In this document: positions 8,365-17,074 of the stretch, one piece after another | How positions within the stretch are numbered: the first letter of the stretch is position 1 | Layout: the number at the start of each line of letters is the position of its first letter | Notes under the pieces: model-generated | What the model was told of the DNA's origin: nothing | What the model saw: only the letters and a program-made list of their open reading frames with translations | Database searches by the model: none | Position numbers and translations under genes: made by a program | Origin: CAYONP01 sp964405335 | GTDB taxonomy: Bacteria; Armatimonadota; UBA10988 | Direction: 5' to 3' | Length of the DNA stretch: 64,000 nucleotides | NCBI GenBank assembly: GCA_964405335.1 | Contig: CAYONP010000019.1 | Coordinates: forward strand, 8,259 to 72,258

Positions 8365-9504
8365 ATGAGGCGCTCGCTGCTCCTGCTGCTGACCGCTCAA
8401 GCCGTTGGCGGCTCCGCGCCGACCGGCGAACCGCTGCCCACCCTGATCCTCGGTGGCGTGACGATGGTCCCAAGCCATGCGGTCGGCGAGCTGCTGGCCA
8501 TCGAAATGGCCGCCGACGCGACCGATCGGACGTGGAGCGGGCGAGTCCGGGCCGGCCCGGCCGGGAGCTCGTTTCGGCTGGTGGCGGGCAGCGCTCGGGC
8601 TAAAGTGGGTGGCCGCTCCACGCCGCTGCCACGCCCCTGCCTCGCCGCCGACGGCGAGCTCTATGTCCCGCTGAGGTTCCTCGCCGACCTGGCCGGCGCC
8701 ACGGTGCGCTGGCTGCCGGCGCGGCGAGTGGTCGAGGTGGCGCGGGCCGGCGAGACTCGCGAGCTGACCGTTGCTCCCGCGTTGTTCGCCCTGGTCGATC
8801 CGCGCAGCGGGCTGCTCGTCGGTGGCTCGAATGGTGTGGCCTGGCTGAGCGCCGACACCTGCCAGGCGCAGCTTGCCGGCGGCGAGCGGTACCGGTTGGC
8901 CGGCCTGACCGAGCCCCTCGGCCAGGCGACCGGCGCCGTCCCGCGGCTCGAGGCGCCCGGCGAGTACCCCTACGTCGAGCTGTCGCCCGAACCGCCCGGC
9001 GCGGCGACTGTCGCCTCGTCCGCGCCCTGGTCGCTGCTCGCGCGCGGGGTCGCCACCAGTGCTCTGACCCAGCAGGTCTATCTCGACGCCACGCGCGCGG
9101 TGTTGGGCCAGCACCGTCTGCCCGAAGCGGTGCCCAACCTGTCGCAGGTTGTCCGCTGCGATTTGGAGGGCGACGGAATCGACGAGGTGATCCTCGCCGC
9201 GGTGGTCGCCCGCGAGGGCTACCCACAGCCCAACATCGAAGCCAACGATTACAGCTTTGTGGCGCTGCGCCAGGTGATCGGCGGCCAGGTCCGAACCACG
9301 CTGCTGGACGGCGAGTTCCATCGTCGGTCCGCCGAGTTCGCCGCGCCCAATCGCTTCGACATCGCGGCGGTGGTTGACCTCAACGGCGACGCGCGGCTGG
9401 AGATCGTGGTCTCCACGCGCTACTACGAAGGCATGGGCATGGCCGTCCATGAGCTGCGCAACGGGCGTTTGGTCAGGGCCCTCGAGAACGGCATGGGCGC
9501 ATGA
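8365..9504 (+). CDS. Secreted stalk-domain protein with VCBS/FG-GAP-like C-terminus
   Basis: This 379-residue protein has a signal peptide (about residues 1-18). Residues ~20-125 resemble the copper-amine-oxidase N-terminal 'stalk' domain: an LILGGVTMVPS strand set and a later ELYVPLRFLADLAGATVRW block, the usual VPLRFxxxxxGAxVxW signature. The C-terminal third holds two Asp-rich loops of VCBS/FG-GAP type (CDLEGDGIDEVIL and VVDLNGDARLEIVV), often seen in surface proteins that bind calcium. The ATG at 8365 follows a perfect AGGAGGT at 8354-8360; the upstream in-frame ATG at 8320 has no such site. No enzyme motif was recognised. A secreted or surface-bound structural role is the most that can be said. 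Confidence 0.75.
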   Translation: MRRSLLLLLTAQAVGGSAPTGEPLPTLILGGVTMVPSHAVGELLAIEMAADATDRTWSGRVRAGPAGSSFRLVAGSARAKVGGRSTPLPRPCLAADGELYVPLRFLADLAGATVRWLPARRVVEVARAGETRELTVAPALFALVDPRSGLLVGGSNGVAWLSADTCQAQLAGGERYRLAGLTEPLGQATGAVPRLEAPGEYPYVELSPEPPGAATVASSAPWSLLARGVATSALTQQVYLDATRAVLGQHRLPEAVPNLSQVVRCDLEGDGIDEVILAAVVAREGYPQPNIEANDYSFVALRQVIGGQVRTTLLDGEFHRRSAEFAAPNRFDIAAVVDLNGDARLEIVVSTRYYEGMGMAVHELRNGRLVRALENGMGA

Positions 9505-9509
9505 CCTGC

Positions 9510-9592
9510 GGGGTCAGGTCCCGTTGCACCGCGGTGTGTTACCATCTTGGCGCAGAGTCGTAACCTGCCGCGTGAATCGGAGACCTGACCCC
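9510..9592. repeat. GGGGTCAGGTC inverted-repeat element, copy B
   Basis: An 83 nt element runs from GGGGTCAGGTCCC to GAGACCTGACCCC. It begins 5 nt after the stop codon at 9504 and ends 4 nt before the stop codon of the convergent gene at 9597, so it fills that gap almost exactly. Read in reverse, its first 16 positions match copy A at all but one position. Placed between convergent genes it could also act as a bidirectional transcription stop, though no U-tract is present. Confidence 0.8.
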
Positions 9593-9596
9593 GGGA

Positions 9597-11486
9597 TCAC
9601 ATGAGCCAGGGGTCGATCACCAGGCGGAGGGCTTGGCCGAGGTAGTCGCCGAGGATGAGGCCGAGCGCCGCGGGCACGGCGCGGCGGTGCCAGGCCATGC
9701 CGCCGGCTCGGTTCAGGTAGCCCTTCAGCAGCCAGGTGAGCAGGAAGGTCGACCAGTAGTACTCCATCGCGTAGCTGATGGCCAGCGCGTAGCCTGCCGG
9801 GTGCAGTGGCCAGGCGATGAAGCGGGTGCGGAGCAGCCGCAGGCCGGCGACCAGGCCGCCGCCGGCGAGCAGGGCGGTGACGCGCGGTGTCTCGACCGGC
9901 TGCGGGTTGTTCAGCCAGTTGGCCAGCCAGAGCCAGGTCTCGAGCCCGCCCCAGCGGCTGAAGCTGATCATCCGAGCGGCGGCGCCGTCGCGGTAGCTGA
10001 GGTGAAGCTGCGCCCAGAAGGTGCCGGCGATGCCGAGCAGGCTGGCCCAGAGCAGTAGGGGCACCAGGCCGGTCGGCCGCAGGCCGGTCTGGTCGGCGAG
10101 TTTGAAGCCCTCCAGCAGGTTGGGCATCGGGTGCGGGCGATAGCAGCGGTTGAACCAGTAGTAGAGCGACAGCAGGTTCAGGTTGCGCGGGCCGATCGCT
10201 TCGCTGCCGACGACGGTGATCATGGCGCGGAGCGGGTTGACGAAGTAGATCTCGTGCGGCGTGCCGAGTTCGACGCGGACGCGGCTGATGGCCAGGGCGA
10301 GCAGGAAGTAGACGCCGAAGAAGGCCGCCGCCGGCGCGAGGGAGAGGCCCCAGCGCCGCGAGAACCAGGCGAAATAGGCAGCGGCGGCGAGCAGGCCGAG
10401 CAGCGCCAGGCCGAGCGGCATCGGATCGCCCGCGGCGCGCCGGAAACGCAGCCGCGCCAGGTCGCCGCCGGCCCGGCGCAGGTCGACTCGCGCGCTGCCC
10501 AGGGCCAGGGCGCCGAGCATGATCCAGGCGCCGCAGGCCTGTTCGTTGACGTAGGGGAAGCTCTGTCGCGACGAGCCGAGCAGCGCCGTCGCGCCAACCT
10601 CGCTCAGCTTGCGCAGCACGTAGAATACCCAGCACGAGAGAATCAGGTCTTGCGGCACGAAGTAGGCCAGACCGACGGCGAACCACTGCACGCCGACCCA
10701 GCTCGGGCCAAACCCGGTCCACGGCGCGGTGGTCAGTTGGGTGTCGAACCGCCAGATGCCGCCGAGCCACTCAGGCGGCAGCGGCACCGCCGGTACGTGG
10801 CTGTGCAGCAGGCGCAGCACTTTCAGGCTGAAGGCGACCGTGAAGCCGAGCCACATCAAGCGGTCGCGGAGCAGCGGCGCCGGCTCGGCCAGCGCGTGGG
10901 GCAGTTGGATGATGGGGAAGCTGAGCCGCTCGTCCTCGCTCCAGCGCCGGCGGACCAGGACGGCGAGGCAGGCGAAGGCGAGCATGAGCATCCAGCAGAA
11001 GATGCCCCAGTGCCACAGCACCGGCAGCCACGGCCGGTAGTGCCGCGGCTCGTAGATGCTCTGCGCGCCCTGGTAGAAGCCGTCGAGCGCGGCGGGGTCG
11101 CTGACCACCAGGCCGTCCGGCAGGCGATTGCCGAACAGGTGGGTCCAGTCGTTGGCCTCGGTGGCGCCCCAGGTGGCATGGGTGACCACGCCGAAGAAGT
11201 TCTGCAGCATGTCGTGGCCAGCCAGCGCGGTCGCGATCACCGGCAGCAGATAGACCGTGATCAACTCGCTCGGCCGCAGGCGGAACCGCGCCGGGAGCGT
11301 CTGCTGGAGGAGGGTCAGGCCGAACAGCATGGCCACCGGGGTGGTGAAGAGGGGTAGGGCGGTGCCCGAGTCGCGGCCGTAGTTGTCGCTGAGGATGATC
11401 AGCCAGCAGTTGGCCAGCGCCAGCACGGTGCCGAGGAGCACGGCGCGAGCGGTGAGCGGCACGGCGCCGGTCGACGCGATGGGCAT
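9597..11486 (-). CDS. Polytopic membrane protein, DUF6785-like
   Basis: This 629-residue protein has about a dozen hydrophobic segments spread over its length. From memory it matches the DUF6785/DUF6784 membrane proteins of Armatimonadota and Planctomycetota. The diagnostic feature is the cytoplasmic SEDERLSFPIIQLPHAL segment (around residue 190), and the extended loop with FGNRLPDGLV also fits. The function of the family is not known; a transporter-like role is plausible from topology alone. It starts 17 nt after the second ABC permease on the same strand and so may be part of that transcript. Its stop codon abuts repeat copy B. Confidence 0.75.
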   Translation of the reverse strand: MPIASTGAVPLTARAVLLGTVLALANCWLIILSDNYGRDSGTALPLFTTPVAMLFGLTLLQQTLPARFRLRPSELITVYLLPVIATALAGHDMLQNFFGVVTHATWGATEANDWTHLFGNRLPDGLVVSDPAALDGFYQGAQSIYEPRHYRPWLPVLWHWGIFCWMLMLAFACLAVLVRRRWSEDERLSFPIIQLPHALAEPAPLLRDRLMWLGFTVAFSLKVLRLLHSHVPAVPLPPEWLGGIWRFDTQLTTAPWTGFGPSWVGVQWFAVGLAYFVPQDLILSCWVFYVLRKLSEVGATALLGSSRQSFPYVNEQACGAWIMLGALALGSARVDLRRAGGDLARLRFRRAAGDPMPLGLALLGLLAAAAYFAWFSRRWGLSLAPAAAFFGVYFLLALAISRVRVELGTPHEIYFVNPLRAMITVVGSEAIGPRNLNLLSLYYWFNRCYRPHPMPNLLEGFKLADQTGLRPTGLVPLLLWASLLGIAGTFWAQLHLSYRDGAAARMISFSRWGGLETWLWLANWLNNPQPVETPRVTALLAGGGLVAGLRLLRTRFIAWPLHPAGYALAISYAMEYYWSTFLLTWLLKGYLNRAGGMAWHRRAVPAALGLILGDYLGQALRLVIDPWLM

Positions 11487-11503
11487 GGACCTATTGTGTG
11501 ACG

Positions 11504-12313
11504 TCAGCTTCCGGTCGAGGTGTAATGCCGCACGGCGACGCGCCAGAACAGCAGGCAGGCGGCGAGGAACGCGACCCCGGCGGCCGGCGCGGCGGCGAGC
11601 AGCCAGGCCGGCGCTTCGTGCGGCCGCCCGACCACGGCCAGGCCGGGGAAGTAGCTGATGCAGGCCAGCGGCACCACCACCGTGAAGAAGCCGCGGAACC
11701 AGGGCCGGTAGATCGAGAGCGGGAACTGCGCCGTCTCGACCCCGCCATAGGTCAGGATGTTGACCAACTCGAGCGTCTCGGTGGTCCAGAAGGCCAGCGC
11801 CGCCTGGAAGATGAGCAGGCCCTCGAACAGGCAGACGCCGCCAATGATCGCCCAGACGACCGCTGCCACGCGGCCGGCCGTCCAGTTCACCTCGAGCGAC
11901 GCCGCGCAGAGGACGAGCACCAGCAGGCCCTGCAGCAGCCGGCCGACGCGGGTCAGGTTGAGCTGATGCCCGAGCACCTGCAGCACCGTCGGCCGCGGGC
12001 GGAGCAGGATGCGGTCGAACTCGCCCCGCTTGATCAGACTCGGCATCTCGTCGAACCCGCGGGCCGTCGCCTCGGCCAGCGCGAAGGCGACGCTGACGAT
12101 GCCGTAGAAGACGCCCACCTCGGCCAGCGCCCAGCCGCGCAGGCTGCCGAACCGGTGCATCAGCACCACCACGCCGAGGAACTCACCGCCGGTGATCACG
12201 AACTGGCCGGCGATGAGCATTACGAATGAGGCCCGGTACTGCATCTGCGCCCGGACCGACTGCCCGATCAGCCGCAGGTAGACGACTGTGGCCGGTACTC
12301 GGCGGTCGTCCAC
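11504..12313 (-). CDS. ABC-2-type transporter permease (second subunit)
   Basis: This 269-residue integral membrane protein has about six hydrophobic helices and resembles the ABC2_membrane_6 (DUF990) permeases that work in pairs with a daunorubicin-exporter-like ATPase. A family-typical block is FDRILLRPRP near residue 95, and SIYRPWFRGFFTVVVP near residue 200 also fits. The GTG at 12313 was chosen because GGGAGG lies 6 nt upstream. That codon is 2 nt after the stop of the preceding permease. The longer open frame is antisense-like in composition. With the ATPase (13104-14084) and permease (12316-13107) it would form an ABC exporter with two different membrane subunits; the cargo is unknown. 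Confidence 0.85.
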   Translation of the reverse strand: MDDRRVPATVVYLRLIGQSVRAQMQYRASFVMLIAGQFVITGGEFLGVVVLMHRFGSLRGWALAEVGVFYGIVSVAFALAEATARGFDEMPSLIKRGEFDRILLRPRPTVLQVLGHQLNLTRVGRLLQGLLVLVLCAASLEVNWTAGRVAAVVWAIIGGVCLFEGLLIFQAALAFWTTETLELVNILTYGGVETAQFPLSIYRPWFRGFFTVVVPLACISYFPGLAVVGRPHEAPAWLLAAAPAAGVAFLAACLLFWRVAVRHYTSTGS

Positions 12314-12315
12314 TG

Positions 12316-13107
12316 TCAGCCTCCCTGAACCACGAGCCGGCGCAGCCCGCGGGCCAGCAGCGCCCGGCCGGCGAGAATGAACAGCCCGCTCCAGGCCAAT
12401 TGATGGAGCAGCACCGCACCGACCGCCGACGGCGCGAGCTGGCCGATATAGAGCCGGAACGGGAAGTCGGCCAGGCCGGCGAAGGGCTGCCGCGCGGCCG
12501 CCGCCTGCAGCCACTCGGGCAGGAACAGCAGTGGCACGGTCACGCCCGAGAGCAGCCACGGCAGCGCTAGCCCGAGCCGCGCGATGCCGTCGCCGGCGAT
12601 GGTCCAGAGCAGCGTGATGGTGATCAACGTCGACCAGGCGGCGGCGAGCAGGATCGAGCCCAGCGTGGCCGCCAGCCAGGCCGCGCCGGCGGCCGCCGAG
12701 GGCGGCGCCTGCAGCCCAAAGAACGCGCCGGCGATGATGAACTGCGGCACCGAGCGGAGCAGCAGCGGCCCGGTGCGATAGGCCACACCGCGGGCCAGCC
12801 AGGCGGTGTGCAGGTCGATCGGCCGGCACAGCTCATAGGCCACGGTGCCCGAGCGGATCGCGTCGCGAACATCGGCGTCGATGCCGCCCAGGACCAGGAT
12901 GAGCATCGCCTGGCAGAGCCACAGGTAGCTGATGGTCTGTTCGAGGCTCAGCGGCTGCGGCTCGCTGGTCGACTGGTAGAAGGCGGTGAAGATCATCACC
13001 CGGATCAGGCCCCAGAAGAGCTGCGTGCCGACGCCCGCCCAGGCCGCGGCGCGGTACTGCAATAGCAGGCGGTAGCGCGCACCGAACAGCGCCAGGTAGG
13101 GTCTCAT
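12316..13107 (-). CDS. ABC-2-type transporter permease (first subunit)
   Basis: This 263-residue membrane protein has about six hydrophobic helices and an N-terminus (RPYLALFGARYRLLLQYRAA) typical of DUF990-like ABC-2 permeases. The GTVAYELCRPIDL block near residue 90 is the counterpart of the ILLRPRP block in the partner permease. Its ATG overlaps the TGA of the ATPase gene by 4 nt (ATGA), indicating coupled translation. Its role is to form the membrane channel with the second permease. No substrate can be inferred. Confidence 0.85.
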   Translation of the reverse strand: MRPYLALFGARYRLLLQYRAAAWAGVGTQLFWGLIRVMIFTAFYQSTSEPQPLSLEQTISYLWLCQAMLILVLGGIDADVRDAIRSGTVAYELCRPIDLHTAWLARGVAYRTGPLLLRSVPQFIIAGAFFGLQAPPSAAAGAAWLAATLGSILLAAAWSTLITITLLWTIAGDGIARLGLALPWLLSGVTVPLLFLPEWLQAAAARQPFAGLADFPFRLYIGQLAPSAVGAVLLHQLAWSGLFILAGRALLARGLRRLVVQGG

Positions 13108-14084
13108 GCCCCGTCCTCGTAGAGCCGGGCGATGATCTCCTCGATCGGCGGGTGCTCGACGAACAGGTCGCGGATTGCGTACCGAGCGGTGATCCGGGCG
13201 ATCAGCTCCGCCGCCGGTGTGCGCGCTGGGTCGAAGCGGAGCTCGAGTCGCGTGCCGTCGCGGTGGATCAGCTCGGTTCCGGGCAGGTCGACGACCGCGC
13301 TCGGCTCGGCCAGGTCGATCAGCAGTCGGCGCTCGGTGGTCACCTTGGCCCTCAGCGCGGCCAGCGGGCCGTCGGACAAGATGCGCCCGCGCCCGATGAC
13401 CAGGATGCGCGAGCAGAGCGCCTCGATGTCGTCCATGTCGTGGGTGGTCAGGATGACCGTCACGCCCCGCTCGCGGTTGAGCCGCCGGACGAACTCGCGC
13501 ACGGCCAGCTTGCTCGCCGCGTCGAGGCCGATAGTCGGCTCGTCGAGGAACAGGATCGCCGGCGCGTGAAGCAGGCTGGCGGCCAGCTCGCAGCGCATTC
13601 GCTGGCCCAGGCTGAGCTGCCGCACCGGCACATCGAGCAGCGGTGCCAGGTCGAGCAGCGCAGTCAGCTCATCGAGCGCGGCTCGGTAGTCGGCCGGCGG
13701 CACCGAGTAGATCTCGCGCAGCAGCTCGAACGACTCGACCGTCGGCAGGTCCCACCAGAGCTGGCTGCGCTGGCCGAACACGACGCCGATGCGGGCGACG
13801 TGGGCCACGCGCTCGCGCCACGGCGTGCGGCCGAGCACCTCGCAGCGGCCCGAGTCGGGGACCAGGATGCCGGACAGAATCTTGACCGTGGTCGACTTGC
13901 CGGCGCCATTCGGGCCGATGTAGCCGACCAGCTCGCCCGGTTCGAGGCTGAAGGTGATGCCGTCCAGGGCGCGCACGGTGCGATGCCGACGCGTGACGAG
14001 GCCCCGCACCGCGCCGAGCAGCCCCGGCTGGCGTTCGGCGATGCGGAAGGTCTTGACCAGATCCTCGACGACAATCTGGCCCAC
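13104..14084 (-). CDS. ABC transporter ATP-binding protein
   Basis: This 326-residue ATPase belongs to the ABC-2/daunorubicin-exporter-like class. Walker A (GPNGAGKST) is at residues 57-65, the signature (LSLGQRMRCEL) near residue 160, and Walker B with D-loop (ILFLDEPTIGLDAAS) near residue 180. The switch His is in TTHDMDD. A C-terminal ~80-residue extension follows the core domain, as is usual in this class. The GTG start at 14084 was taken because no better start exists upstream and the next genes overlap. It heads a three- or four-gene transcript with the promoter at 14148-14176. Cargo is unknown. Confidence 0.92.
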   Translation of the reverse strand: MGQIVVEDLVKTFRIAERQPGLLGAVRGLVTRRHRTVRALDGITFSLEPGELVGYIGPNGAGKSTTVKILSGILVPDSGRCEVLGRTPWRERVAHVARIGVVFGQRSQLWWDLPTVESFELLREIYSVPPADYRAALDELTALLDLAPLLDVPVRQLSLGQRMRCELAASLLHAPAILFLDEPTIGLDAASKLAVREFVRRLNRERGVTVILTTHDMDDIEALCSRILVIGRGRILSDGPLAALRAKVTTERRLLIDLAEPSAVVDLPGTELIHRDGTRLELRFDPARTPAAELIARITARYAIRDLFVEHPPIEEIIARLYEDGA

Positions 14085-14147
14085 CAGGTGACCTTAGGGC
14101 AGTGGGATCAGGACGGAGCGCCGCGGCACGCTCCGGTGAGAGGCGCG

Positions 14148-14176
14148 AGAGTAGCGCCCGGCGGGCGAGCTGTCAA
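14148..14176 (-). promoter_or_regulatory. Sigma-70-type promoter of the ABC exporter operon
   Basis: The minus strand reads TTGACA (14176-14171), a 17 nt spacer and TACTCT (14153-14148). The expected start point is near 14141, giving a leader of about 55 nt before the GTG at 14084. That leader contains a small GC hairpin (GGAGCG...CGCTCC) without a U-tract. The -35 box is a perfect consensus match. Confidence 0.7.
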
Positions 14177-14185
14177 CCGTGGCGG

Positions 14186-15313
14186 CTACTCGAACCCCTC
14201 GGCCGTCACGCCGGCGAGGACCAGGCGGTTCGGATCGCCGCTGGGCGGCAGGGCGTTGAGCGCACTCGGCGGCGGCATGTCGGGGTTGCTGTCGCTGACG
14301 GTGATCCGGAAAGTCCGCATGCCCGCCTCGTCGAGCGGCGCCGTCGGGTCGGCCGAGGCGCCGTTCGACCCGCCCGCCGGCGAGGTCGCCGACGGTTGCG
14401 CCGAGCGCGACGGCGGCCTCGTCTCGGCCGCGCGCCGGTTGGCCACGTTCATCGTCCGCGGCCGGTCCGCCGGGCGCGAGACGCGCGGCGCCGAGCGGCG
14501 CGGGCCGATGCGCAGCGTGGACCCGGGCGGCGGCTTGACCGACACGCTGCCATCCTGGCCGGTCTTGACCTCGACTTCGGGCGTGCTGCCGTCGGCGTTG
14601 GCCGGCACGTCGACCTCGATCTCGATCTCGCCCGGCTGGTCGGCCTCGATCGCGTCGGCGACGTTCATCAGGCCGCCGTCGTCCAGCACCGGCCGCGGCG
14701 CGCTGGGCACCTCGGCCATGCGGGTGGCGGCGTCGCGGTCGCCGAGCAGCCGGTCACCAGCCATGAGTCCAAACAGGAACAGCGCTGCCGCGGCGGCCCA
14801 GGCCAGCCGCGGGCGGGCCAACAGCGGCGTCGCCGGGGCGCGCCGGTAGTGCGGCGCCTCACGCCGCCGCTCTTCGTCGATCCGCCGTCGCAGCTCGGTC
14901 CGGAACCCCGCCGGCAGCGCCACCGCAGGGAAACGGTGGGCCTCGGCCAGGGCCGCCTCGAGCAGCGCATACTCGGCCGCCAACTCGGGGTCGGCGTCAA
15001 TCTCAGCCCGCAGCGCGGCAAGCTGCGCCGACGTGCCGTGGCCGTCGAGCAGCTCGCTGTATCGGTTGCGCAGGGGCTTGGCCTCCAGCGCCAGGGCCAG
15101 GGCCACTTCGTCGGCGAAGTCGGCGGGCAGCGCCGGGCGCCGAAGGCTGTGCAAGTCGTGGATGGTCTGCTCAAAGACCTGAAGTTCGCGGGCAAGCTGA
15201 GCGTCGTCGGCCAGCGCCAACTCGAGCCAGGCCGCCTCGCGCTGAGCGAGCCGCCCCTCGAGATAGGCAGAAAACAAGTCGCGTGCCTTGCGCCGCCGCG
15301 TTCGGGCGAACAT
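14186..15313 (-). CDS. Putative membrane anti-sigma factor with duplicated N-terminal domain
   Basis: This 375-residue protein has a single transmembrane helix (about residues 165-185, LAWAAAAALFLFGLMAG). The N-terminal part faces the cytoplasm by the positive-inside rule. Residues ~12-70 and ~80-150 are two copies of one anti-sigma-like unit; compare SAYLEGRLAQREAAWLELAL...ALPADFADEV with SELLDGHGTSAQLAALRAEI...ALPAGFRTEL. Neither copy has the His/Cys zinc motif of ZAS anti-sigma factors. The periplasmic half is low-complexity and rich in Pro, Ser, Arg and Asp. It starts 47 nt after the ECF sigma factor gene, and that position is the main reason for the anti-sigma call. What signal it senses is unknown. 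Confidence 0.65.
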   Translation of the reverse strand: MFARTRRRKARDLFSAYLEGRLAQREAAWLELALADDAQLARELQVFEQTIHDLHSLRRPALPADFADEVALALALEAKPLRNRYSELLDGHGTSAQLAALRAEIDADPELAAEYALLEAALAEAHRFPAVALPAGFRTELRRRIDEERRREAPHYRRAPATPLLARPRLAWAAAAALFLFGLMAGDRLLGDRDAATRMAEVPSAPRPVLDDGGLMNVADAIEADQPGEIEIEVDVPANADGSTPEVEVKTGQDGSVSVKPPPGSTLRIGPRRSAPRVSRPADRPRTMNVANRRAAETRPPSRSAQPSATSPAGGSNGASADPTAPLDEAGMRTFRITVSDSNPDMPPPSALNALPPSGDPNRLVLAGVTAEGFE

Positions 15314-15360
15314 GACACTCCTCCGCTGGTCGCTCGGATCCTATCGCTCCGACGACGGCA

Positions 15361-15981
15361 CTAACCGAACAGTTCCGCGTTCTGCTCGAGCTCCCGCGCG
15401 AGGGCCAGCCGGGCGCGGTTCAGCCGCGACTTGATCGTCCCCACATGGGTGTCGACCATCTCCGCAATCTCGTTGTAGCTGAAGCCCTCGAGATCATAGA
15501 GCACCAGCACGTCGCGGTGGTGGGGCTTGAGCCGGTAGATTGCCGCGCGCACCGCCCGCTGGCGCTCGTTACCGAGGATCCGCTCCTCCGGGTCGGTGTC
15601 GGCCTCGGCCGGCATGCGCTCGAGCAACGCCTCGCCATCATCATCGTCCGCCGGGTCGGCGATGATCTGCGGCCGCCGGCGCTTCTTCTTCATCTCATCA
15701 AGGCACAAGTTGTGGACGATGCGGTGTACCCAGGTGGTCAGCGCCGAGCCGCCATGGAACGTGCGCAAGCCGCGGTGGATGCGCAGAAACGCCTCCTGCG
15801 CCACGTCGAACGCCTCGTCGGCATCGCCCAGCAGCCGGTAGGCCAGGCTGTAGACCCGCGACTGGTAGCGCTCGACCAACTCGTCGAAGGCGTCGGGGTC
15901 ACCGCGACGACAACGCAGGATGAGACGCGCCTCCGCGGCCTCCTGCGGGGTATCGTCCCCGGGCTCCGACTGCCGTGCCAT
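15361..15981 (-). CDS. ECF-type RNA polymerase sigma factor
   Basis: This 206-residue protein has the two-domain layout of group 4 sigma factors. Region 2 covers about residues 20-95 and includes AFDELVERYQSRVYSLAYRL, the DVAQEAFLRIHRG helix and the WVHRIVHNLCLD segment. Region 4 covers about residues 135-195 and includes LVLYDLEGFSYNEIAEMVD and the VGTIKSRLNRARLAL recognition helix. A linker of about 40 residues contains a KKKRRR basic run and an acidic stretch. Its ATG overlaps the stop of the PASTA gene by 1 nt, and the putative anti-sigma gene follows 47 nt later. It probably directs a cell-envelope stress response controlled by its neighbours. Confidence 0.92.
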   Translation of the reverse strand: MARQSEPGDDTPQEAAEARLILRCRRGDPDAFDELVERYQSRVYSLAYRLLGDADEAFDVAQEAFLRIHRGLRTFHGGSALTTWVHRIVHNLCLDEMKKKRRRPQIIADPADDDDGEALLERMPAEADTDPEERILGNERQRAVRAAIYRLKPHHRDVLVLYDLEGFSYNEIAEMVDTHVGTIKSRLNRARLALARELEQNAELFG

Positions 15982-16961
15982 CAGAGGTCTTGTTCCTTGA
16001 CCTTTCGATCGTTGATGTAGACCTCCACCGTCGAACGCCCGACGCCGCGAACGGTTTGCCGGACCAGGTCGCCGGCGTGGCAGATCTCGTCGAACACGGT
16101 CTGCTCACCGTTCTCGTCGCGGAGGACGATTCGGATGGTGCTCAAGTCAGGTTTCGACGGCACTGGGATGAGCACCGTTCCAACCCGTTGCTCGCGACCC
16201 GGCGCCGGCGCGTCGACCACCGGGTCCGATCGTTCCACCCGCCGCGCCGGCTCCGACTCGCCCTCGGGCGGGCCGGCTGAGACGTACAGGTCGACCTTGG
16301 TGCCGACATCGACCCGCCGACCGGCCCCGGGGTTCTGCGACAGAATGGTGCCCGCTGGCAGCCGCGGATCGGGCTTGCGGCCCGTGGCGCCGATCTTCAG
16401 ACCGAGTTTGCCCAACTGGTCCTGCGCCGCGGCGAAGGTCTCGCCGACGAGGCGGGGGACCATTACCAGCTCGGGCCCGGTCGAGACCTGGAGAGTGACC
16501 ATTCGCCCGGCCGACACGCGCCGGCCCGGCTTCGGGTTCATCCCGGCCACCTGACCGGCCGGCACCTCGCGGTTCGGCACGCTCTCGACCGCTGCGGTCA
16601 GGCCGACCGACTCGAGGTAGGTCCGCGCCTCGGCGTCGGCCTTGCCGACCAGGTGCGGCACAATCACCTCGGGCGGCATCGAGCGCTCGAGGTAACGCCA
16701 GGCACCGACGAAGAACAGCGCGATGGTCACCGCCGAGGTGATCGCGGTGCCGAGCAAGATGAAGCAGAAGCGGTAGAAGACCAGCGTGACGACGACCGGC
16801 CAGGGCAGCGGCTTGCGCGTCTGGCGGGCGCGCTCGCGGGCCTGGCGCCGGCGCCGCTCGGAGGGCGAGGCCTCTTGCTGCGCCTCGGCCCGGCCGCGCA
16901 GCCCGGCCAGGGTGACAGCCGGGTCGGCCGTCGGGCGGCGGTCTCTCGGGTCGCGGCTCAC
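15981..16961 (-). CDS. PASTA-domain membrane protein without kinase domain
   Basis: This 326-residue protein has an N-terminal basic cytoplasmic stretch and hydrophobic helix or helices at about residues 53-90. Two PASTA domains follow (about residues 98-163 and 166-232), each with the PxLVGxxxxxAxxxL opening and a G(R/T)xVxLxVSxGP-like close. A C-terminal domain of some 70 residues was not recognised. PASTA domains bind peptidoglycan or beta-lactams and are usually the sensor half of PknB-type kinases; here there is no kinase domain. The GTG at 16961 was chosen for its GGAGG ribosome-binding site 5 nt upstream. Co-transcription with an ECF sigma and an anti-sigma-like protein suggests cell-wall sensing, which is inference. 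Confidence 0.8.
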   Translation of the reverse strand: MSRDPRDRRPTADPAVTLAGLRGRAEAQQEASPSERRRRQARERARQTRKPLPWPVVVTLVFYRFCFILLGTAITSAVTIALFFVGAWRYLERSMPPEVIVPHLVGKADAEARTYLESVGLTAAVESVPNREVPAGQVAGMNPKPGRRVSAGRMVTLQVSTGPELVMVPRLVGETFAAAQDQLGKLGLKIGATGRKPDPRLPAGTILSQNPGAGRRVDVGTKVDLYVSAGPPEGESEPARRVERSDPVVDAPAPGREQRVGTVLIPVPSKPDLSTIRIVLRDENGEQTVFDEICHAGDLVRQTVRGVGRSTVEVYINDRKVKEQDL

Positions 16962-17074
16962 GCACTCCTCCACGCGATCGTCGATTCTAACCGGAAGCCG
17001 CGGATCTTGCACGCCGGGCTTGCCGCGCGCAGGACCCCGGCCGGGCATACCCAACTCCCTGCCCGGAGATCCCC

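Noticed and set aside
16984..17012. Promoter TAGAAT with GTGCAA at 17 nt for the PASTA-sigma operon (minus strand)
   Set aside because: The -35 box matches only 3 of 6 consensus positions; an ECF-type autoregulated promoter is equally possible but has no motif I can recognise.
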